Below, piece after piece: positions 57,218-64,000 of a stretch of DNA of 64,000 nucleotides; position 1 is the stretch's first letter, and each line of letters starts with the position of its first letter. Both the position numbers and the translations under genes were made by a program. Under the pieces are notes generated by a model. The model made no database searches. It saw only the letters and a program-made list of their open reading frames with translations, and was not told the DNA's origin. Source of the stretch: Amoebophrya sp. A120 (Eukaryota > Sar > Dinophyceae > Syndiniales > Amoebophryaceae); the NCBI GenBank assembly GCA_905178155.1, contig CAJINV010000009.1:2333373-2397372 (forward strand), in the 5' to 3' direction.

Positions 57218-60200
57218 CTACTCCTCGTTCTCCTCGACCATCCAGAACTCATCCAAGGTGTTGCACCGGCTGCGCTTCGCGGGTTCCTCCACGACCTCAA
57301 AATCCTCCGTGGCAGCGCGCGGACGCAACGCTCCCGTGCGGGAGACCAACGGGTTGTTCACGAAGTCGACCACCGGGGGGACGTACGACGACGAAGCGGA
57401 GCTGCTGCTGCTCGCAGCGCGGGTAGAACCCGCCTTACCCTTCTTCTTGTCATTCGCGTCTTCGGCCTCGGAGGAGGTGAGCAGGTTCTTCTCCGGGTAC
57501 ATGGAGGTGAACGGGTTCTGTCCGATGTACTCGTCCATCGCGTTGATACCTTCGGCCACGGCCTTGCCGGCTTTGGCGGTAACCTTCTTCTCCTTCTTGG
57601 TCGGGTCTTCCTTGATCTCGGTCGGAAACCAGGTGGTGAAGGTGACGCCGCGGATCGTGAACGACTCCTTCGAGAAGCGGATCTGCTGGGCCGACTTGTT
57701 CGGCTTGAAGTCCATGGCGATCTCACGGGCAAACGCCGTCGCGTACTTGTGGGCCATCGGGGAGGTTTTCGAACGAAGTTCGATCGTCACCGGAATCTTG
57801 ATCGGAATCACCAACATTTTTTTCAAAACAGTGGCTTCCGCGATCCACGGCTCCCCGGACTTGAGGCTGGCGGCCGGAATGGAGGTGTTGTAGTAGTCGC
57901 GGTTCAAGTCCAAGCAGTCCGCCGGCATCTGTGGTTTTTAGTTTGTATGTGTGTGAAAATGATCGAAAAGAAGCCCTTGAAATGATAGTAGATAGATGTA
58001 GTTTCTTGCTGTTGTTTGGGGTAGCGACTTAGACTCAGCACCACGACACAACAGGCGAAGGGCGAAATAGTGGTAGTGCGAAGCGGTCCCATATAAACTG
58101 TTTCACTGGCATTTAAAATAGAGTCTGAGCCAAGATTGTCTTTAGTCAGTGCGAGCACAGCTTCGCAGCCGTAACGCACTGACTCTGAAAAGCGGGCCGC
58201 ATCATGGTAACGCTATAAAGCAACACTCTTTTGTGCATGAACAAGCTGCACTTCGCCCTGAAAGTGCTGAGTAAGAAAACTATTGAGCCTTGAATTCGTG
58301 GAAGAGAGGCGGAAGACCCCATCTTCGGATTTCGACTGGCATCCACCTTACGAACAACCATTCACGAAATTCTGGCGGAGCAAGATCAAGACTCCAAACA
58401 AATTCAGGATGTACGTCCAGCTGGGTGATCTTCTGGAACAGGACCAAGGCGAACCAGCGGCCACTCTCCGCACCCTTCAACGCGTCCTGCAGGACCTTGA
58501 GGTTGTCGCTGTAGCGGTCTTCGATCTTCATCATCGCCTTGACATGGTTCTCCTTCATCTCGACGATCTGGCGGCTGGCCTCCGCGGTCTCATTGATGCT
58601 GATCTGTAGTGCAATTTTGCGGACTGCAATTGATCTGGAACATGAGTTTGAACTTGAAAAAAAATGCTGGCATTGATGCATAATAATAATGCAGCGCTGC
58701 AATACGAACTCATGCGCATGGTACTAAAATATATGAGTGCATAAAAATTTGCTACTGCGTGGTACTAAAGTATCTGACTGCATGGCGCCAAAGTATATGA
58801 CTGCAGTGTCGATGTTGAAGTTGTAGTTGACCTTTAAACTGAAGGAGTAGATGGTGTTGATATGTAGCAATAATACCTTGGCTTTCTTGCGCTCCTTCGC
58901 GGCCGCCTCGATGGACTTCGACAGCGCGTGTCCTTCCTCCTTCTGCTGGCGATTCAGGGCGGCTTTTTCTTCCTTGTAGCGGGTGGTGAGTTCTTTCATC
59001 GAGTCCTTCAAAGCTTTGACTTCCGGGCTGCTGGTCTTCCCTTTGATCTGGGCGCACTGACCGTCGAGCTTTCCGATCTTCGGATCCTTCTTATCCACAT
59101 CAATCTTCACCTGGGTTCCCTCGCCGAACGCCGGCAAAGAGGTATCAAACACGTCGGCAAACCGCACCACAATAGTCCCCGGCATCTCCCCGCAGATGAA
59201 GACGATGGTGAACTTGAACTGGCTCTCCAACTCTTTCAACACCGCGTTCTCTTCCTTCAGCTCCTTGCTGCGGGCACCGAAGCTCCAGTCGACGTTGCAG
59301 ATCAAAAACGCTTCAGCGGGGGTCTTGGCGCACACGTAGTCACCGACCTTGGCGCCCTTGGTCTGTGATATACGTTTACGTTTAGATTGCAGCGCCAGTT
59401 GTCGTTGATACTAAAACGACAGCTACATCAACATCAACATCATCATCAACATCTTCAAGCGGAATGGCGGGCGACATTCGTTTCACTCTTGGACGCGCAC
59501 GCGCGATCATCTTTATCTTTGAGTTTGACTTTGACGTCGACATTGATAAAGATGATAGTGCGAAACCGAAAACGAATTACATGATCTATGGCCGTGTCGC
59601 CTTTCGCTTCCGCTTGAAGTTGAAGCATTGCCCCATTGTTATTGTAAAAAAGAAATGTAGATAATGATAAAGATAATGATAAAGATATACCTCCCAGGTG
59701 ACAGCACCGCGATCGATCATCATGTCTTCGCCATCATCGGAGGAGCTCGACTCCGGGTCGTCCTGGGCCGCGGGCGCCTTGATCGCCAGCTGGGTCTTTT
59801 TCTTCTTTTCATCCTTTTCCTTATCTTCCTTCTTCTTCTTCGCAGGCTTAGAGGCGTTGCGGATCACTTCGCTGATGAGGTAGGCCAAAAATCTGTTCTT
59901 GTCCGAATCCGCAGGCTCCGAGCGGATATAATTATCGCGGACTAACGATTTTACCTCACGCATTTGTTGCAAACTCATTCCCACTCCTCCTTTGCCGAGC
60001 AACGTATGAAAGATCGTTGCCAGGGTCAAGCAACGATGCGACGGCTTCGCGTACTTCAAACCCAAGTTGAACAGGCGGGTCCTGTTCATATTTTTGAATT
60101 GAAATAAGAATAAATGTTTGCAGAACCAGAACGAGAGCCAGAAGATGAAGAAGAAGTGCAAGTAGTAGTAGGTGAGTACAGCTGAGTTGTTGACGCAGTA

Positions 60201-63200
60201 TGTATTCATATGACAACGAGAGTGCCCATCTTCAGTGCTAGAGTTCTCAAGGTGGAGGCGCGCGCCCTGCGGACGCAGAGTGCAACGCACACCGAGGCAC
60301 ATCACAAGACTTTCCTACAGCTCCTGATCACTAGCGTTCGTTACAGCCTCCTTGCGAAAATATTCAACAGCGAGTAGTGTTGTGTACTACATCGCAGCGT
60401 GGCCGGAGCCACGGTCGCAGCGTGGTAATAACTCCAATTCGCAAAAACTTCACAGGCCGCTACAACTACATTTAGAAATAGAAAATCTTGCTCTTAGCAT
60501 GCAAAGCAGAAGGCGATAGCACCAGCATTGAGCACATAAGTGCACGCATGTTTTCCGTACAAGTTAGCTCGCATTTTTTACCTAAGTAGAACGCTCACTT
60601 TGCGATTTTGTCTCCAACTCTACACGCCGAGTAGTGCATGTAGATGTAGTTTTCGACGACGAGGTAGTTGCGTATGTAGTACGAGTAGCTCTAAACGTCG
60701 ACGTGGTGAACGAAGGTGAAAGCAAAGGTGACCTTAGTACAAGATATACAGTAAATAGAAAACAAGATATACTTGAACAGCGACACGTAGCGGGGGTCGT
60801 CGCGCGTGGTCCCCTTTTCCTTGATCACGGTGATCCAGTAGTCCGGCACCAGGCCAATCTCGCGCAGAATTTGATGGCAGACGTTGATCTCCATGACGGA
60901 CACGATGTTTTCGCACATGCGCTGTATTGTGTTTTATTTTTTTATCGTCCAAGAATTCTATTGCAGTCGAAGTCGTACTCGTAGTATGCGCGACACATGA
61001 ACACGCTCTGCTTATTTTCATTGACGATTTAGCATGCAACACCAACAGCAACTGCAACGAAAAATACAAATATAAATTTATCTACCTGGTAGAAGTCCAG
61101 GATGTTGATCTTCTCATGCGGGTGCTTGCGTTTGTAGTCCTCCAATTCGGCAGCAATCTGAAGTAGTGGCTGATGATCCGTTGTTTTATGCAATTCAATA
61201 TCACACCTGCGGCAGAATCTGAACTTGCCCTCAGCATCACATCTGCGTTTGAAATTCTAAAATCAGGACGGGACCCGGACCCGACCCTGGCCCAGACCCC
61301 AACAGATCAACATGGTGAAGTCCGCCCAGAAGCCAACGAAGTCCAAGTACCAGCGCACGGGTGGCAAAGGGCACTTTCGGAAACATACCGCGAAGAAGCA
61401 GTCGAACCGAAAGGCCGTGGCCATCTGCAGCTCCCCAAAACAGGCAGCACGAAAAGCGCCTGCAAAACAAGCACCACCGAAAGCGGTGGCGAAAAACAGT
61501 GCGAAAGATCTGGACTTAGATGATGGCGAGGAGAAGAGCGGCTCGCTGGCGATGCCAGACTGCATCGCGTTTGGGGATGCGCTTGCAGAGAGCAGTGGTC
61601 GAAAGCGGGACGCTGGCAATTTCTACAAACTTGGTTGGTTATTGGCCACTATGACCGGACGGCGCGGAATGGACATTCGCCTTCTTCAGCGCGGCGATCT
61701 GTCGCTAACGAGCGTCCGAGTGGGGAACTCGAAGCTCGCTATCAACAAGGGCGGCCGCGGGAAACTAAAAAACGTCCCGATAGATCCACTGCCCAAGACG
61801 AAAAAATTCCTGCAGAGCATGATAGACTACATGGACTCGGCCGGATATAAAAAAACCGACGCAGTGTTTAGCTTCGGCTACGAAGCGTTTGAAAAGAAGG
61901 CGCGGGAGGTGCGCAAGGACTTCGTGCCGAAACACAAGAAGTCGTGCCCCGCCCACATCATCACGTCCCACACACCAAGGCGCAGCTTGTGCACCCACCT
62001 ACATGCGGCCGGCACAAGCCTGCGCACGATCATGGCCATGACGGGGCACTGCAGCGTCGATACGCTGCATCGCTATAATGAAGGAGATTTTACATACCAG
62101 CGTCTTGCGGCGACAAAGGTGAAATGCTAGCACCGAGGCCGACGCGACCCTTTTACTGCGAACCCGCCCTCGACAGCGACGACGACAATGTCGACGGTCG
62201 CTGCGGACATGCAAGGCATAACAGATGTGACGCTGCGTGGGCGATCAGTCCACCTTGCTCGTGCGAGGTGGACTAAACGTTCAGTTTCACTTTCACACTC
62301 ATGCTGATATATGTGGTAGTATGCAAAACTTTTCAACCGCAAGAACAAGTCCAAGTACAAGCTCGAGCACAACAACAACTACGACTAGATGCACACTTAC
62401 AAAGCCAAAATTTAAAAAAATACCTGCTCCATGATTCCTTGCAGTTTTTCACAGAAGGCTGTTTTTAATGTCGTGTTTGCTTCGTTATCTAAACGAATCC
62501 ACAACGATAATAACGAAGGAAGTTTCGTCATTAAATCGTTGTGGAAAATGAAGGCCCTGGAGAGATTTTTATTTTTTGTTTTTCATTTGTGAAGAGCTAC
62601 ATGCGGATTTGTATGAGAGTAAGTTTGTAAATGTAATTGTATCTCGAGAGAAGGTATTGGTATGATGTCACACGAGACGAATGCAAGCATGAGTGGGTGA
62701 AAGTTGAAAATAATAATGGAGAGCATCATGAAGATAAACATAGACATGAGCATGGTTATTGAAGCACAAATTTTAATCACACAATGGCACCTGAATCCGA
62801 GTTCCTTCCAGCGATTCTCACCGTGGGACTCGAAGTACATCAATCCGGCTTGCCAACTATGATTGAGGCCGACCACTTCGAAAGCGTCGCCATTGTCCAC
62901 GAGGAACATGAATCTCCTCATTACATAATTCCCGCGACACATTTCGCGATATAAAAACTCGCGGTGGCGGGTCGACCTCAGCCGGTTAAACGACGACTCT
63001 TTGATCTTGGGCATCATGCTCTTGCTCACCAGCGCACCGGGCTCGTACTTGTCCGAACGGAAGCGATCGACGAACGTCATCATCTCGTTCTTGGAGACCT
63101 GAAGTTGTAGATTTTTTCTGAAATTACATGAGAAAAATCTGATAAGCATGATGAGTTCTACACTGTTGCATCACGAAAAACACATCCATACAGAAGGGAA

Positions 63201-63322
63201 AAAGTACTAATGTATCGCACCTGTCCCTGCTGCCAACGGCCAACGATCATCTTGACTTCCTCCTCAGTCGGCATGTTCAAGGCCTCAGCAAGTTGGCCCT
63301 GAACGGCGGCTCCGAACTGCAT
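57218..63322 (-). CDS. Nine-exon protein of unknown family
   Basis: Predicted 867 residues from exons 63322-63221, 63098-62791, 62556-62424, 61157-61086, 60921-60773, 60081-59691, 59362-58877, 58603-58352 and 57928-57218 (2604 bases, exactly divisible). All eight introns are GT-AG and none is an introner. Starts at ATG 63322 (MQFGAAVQGQLAEALNMPTE). The first 330 residues look globular and helical (GALVSKSMMPKIKESSFNRL, GDAFEVVGLNHSWQAGLMYF, EKINILDFYQRMCENIVSVM), then a Lys-rich and acidic linker (PAKKKKEDKEKDEKKKK; ESSSSDDGED), a beta-rich part (GAKVGDYVCAKTPAEAFLIC), coiled coil, a second folded part (FTIRGVTFTTWFPTEI) and a Ser-rich tail. I do not recognise the family. The fourth-to-third exon gap (intron 61158-62423, 1266 bp) is far longer than the others because it contains a tyrosine recombinase ORF. 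Confidence 0.8.
61312..62130 (+). CDS. Tyrosine recombinase/integrase ORF inside an intron, antisense to the host gene
   Basis: Intronless 272-codon frame from ATG 61312 to TAG, the only supported plus-strand gene. The N-terminal 70 residues are Lys/Ala-rich and look like a DNA-binding or nuclear-import tail (MVKSAQKPTKSKYQRTGGKG). The catalytic domain has all expected elements: Arg I in TMTGRRGMDIRLL, a beta-turn Lys in INKGGRGKLKNVPID, box II HTPRRSLCTHLHAAG, the late His in MTGHCSVDTLHRY and the nucleophile Tyr in that same segment. Tyrosine recombinases cut and rejoin DNA through a covalent 3'-phosphotyrosine. The usual N-terminal core-binding domain is short or replaced. A 9-bp inverted pair (TCACATCTG at 61237, CAGATGTGA at 62222) flanks the ORF and might mark element ends. 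It could be a Crypton-like element or a domesticated integrase; the reading frame has no stops or frameshifts. Confidence 0.85.
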   Translation: MVKSAQKPTKSKYQRTGGKGHFRKHTAKKQSNRKAVAICSSPKQAARKAPAKQAPPKAVAKNSAKDLDLDDGEEKSGSLAMPDCIAFGDALAESSGRKRDAGNFYKLGWLLATMTGRRGMDIRLLQRGDLSLTSVRVGNSKLAINKGGRGKLKNVPIDPLPKTKKFLQSMIDYMDSAGYKKTDAVFSFGYEAFEKKAREVRKDFVPKHKKSCPAHIITSHTPRRSLCTHLHAAGTSLRTIMAMTGHCSVDTLHRYNEGDFTYQRLAATKVKC

Positions 63323-64000
63323 TTTCACACAAACTTCTGAAGAAAACTACGAAGAAACACTGTCGCTCCTACGGAATTTTTGCTGAAATATTGATGATTT
63401 GTCGCTGCGTTTGACATGAAATTCATGGAAAATTGACAGAAATTCACAACCTCCAAAATCCCCGCTCTGGAATAATTCAAGGATCTGAGCTCAAAAACCA
63501 TGGCTTTTCATGAAAATTCCAGGAATTCATCATTAATTTTGCGAATATTTGCCAAAAGTGATGGCTTTTGAGCTCAGATCATGGAATTATTCCAGAACGA
63601 TGATTTTCGGGATCATGCATTTCAAGCAAAAAATGATGAAAAGCGAAGCAAAAAGTAATGAAGTCGCGCGTAGATTTTTGCTGATCACAGGTTGAAACTT
63701 CATGTATTTGCGTTGTATTTTGCTGGAGGATCTACTGCGAATTCTCTTGGAAATGATGTCTGTTGAGGGGAAAGTTGGCATATGGGGGAACGGTTACAGT
63801 CTCCAGTCGAAGAGTACATGGAAGGGAGCTGGTGTATGGAAATGGATATCGCACAACGAAAATATCAGTGACCGAGTTGCGGAATGGATCGAATACGACC
63901 GAGGACAAAGTGCTTGACTACCTGAAGACGCCTCTTGTATTGCGCGCATTTTCTCACTCATCGCACTTCTCCGCTGCTACGCTTTTTCACTTTCTCCTCA
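63323..64000. other. Region upstream of the nine-exon gene, nothing recognised
   Basis: Contains a loose inverted word pair (GAGCTCAAAAACCATGGCTT near 63486 and TTTTGAGCTCAGATCATGG near 63566; also GGAATAATTC against GAATTATTCC). No open frame is supported. Confidence 0.4.

Noticed and set aside
61312-62130. The tyrosine recombinase as the enzyme that moves the introners
   Set aside because: Staggered 5-bp duplications with inverted ends point to a DDE-type transposase; tyrosine recombinases usually leave no such duplication. No direct link is visible, so the idea is not claimed.

Overview
The window is eukaryotic nuclear DNA, most probably from a dinoflagellate-lineage alveolate and, in my judgement, from the syndinian parasite Amoebophrya or a close relative. 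The grounds are: (1) at least fourteen protein genes are packed head to tail on the minus strand, the one-way gene order usual in dinoflagellates; (2) most are split by short introns, and several are interrupted by near-identical inverted-repeat elements that must be removed without GT-AG borders, which I recall as a hallmark of the published Amoebophrya genomes (introner elements); (3) a nuclear gene of 147 residues encodes only the C-terminal end of cytochrome c oxidase subunit I behind a presequence-like leader, as expected in a lineage whose mitochondrial genes moved to the nucleus. No database search was possible, so the organism is an inference.

Layout, left to right (all genes minus strand unless stated): a low-complexity NPF-motif protein running off the left edge (<1-2264); a Kelch-BTB protein (4337-7483); a small membrane protein (8751-9349); a possible tiny gene (10345-10710); a signal-peptide, single-span membrane protein (12158-13293); a double-length mitochondrial carrier (13931-17326); a secreted coiled-coil protein (18144-21110); a large HtrA-type serine protease with a C-terminal repeat domain (22096-27525); a basic Ser/Arg-rich protein (28572-29973); a MATE-type transporter (31360-33132); a repeat-filled island (about 33.7-35.7 kb); a 1964-residue kinesin (36202-42718); the cox1 C-terminal gene (43699-44253); a pterin-4a-carbinolamine dehydratase (44911-45279); a Gly/Ala-rich protein (45910-46713); a second repeat island (about 47.9-51.0 kb); a secreted Thr-rich mucin-like protein (51265-54804); and a nine-exon protein of unknown family (57218-63322). 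One intron of the last gene carries, on the plus strand, an intact tyrosine recombinase ORF (61312-62130).

The most striking system is a set of nine introner elements in three sequence families (A, B, C). Each starts TAT and ends ATA, has long inverted repeats, is flanked by a perfect 5-bp target duplication, and shares an internal TGTCATGC-type word. Eight lie inside coding regions. In every one of those, removing the element plus one copy of the duplication restores one continuous frame, and the whole exon sum of each gene then divides exactly by three. None of these borders can be written as GT-AG. All other introns are GT-AG, often with A-rich rather than pyrimidine-rich 3' ends.

Gene models were assembled by hand from frame, phase and splice motifs; exon borders are predictions unless the arithmetic is stated. 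No rRNA, tRNA, CRISPR array or recognisable promoter was found.
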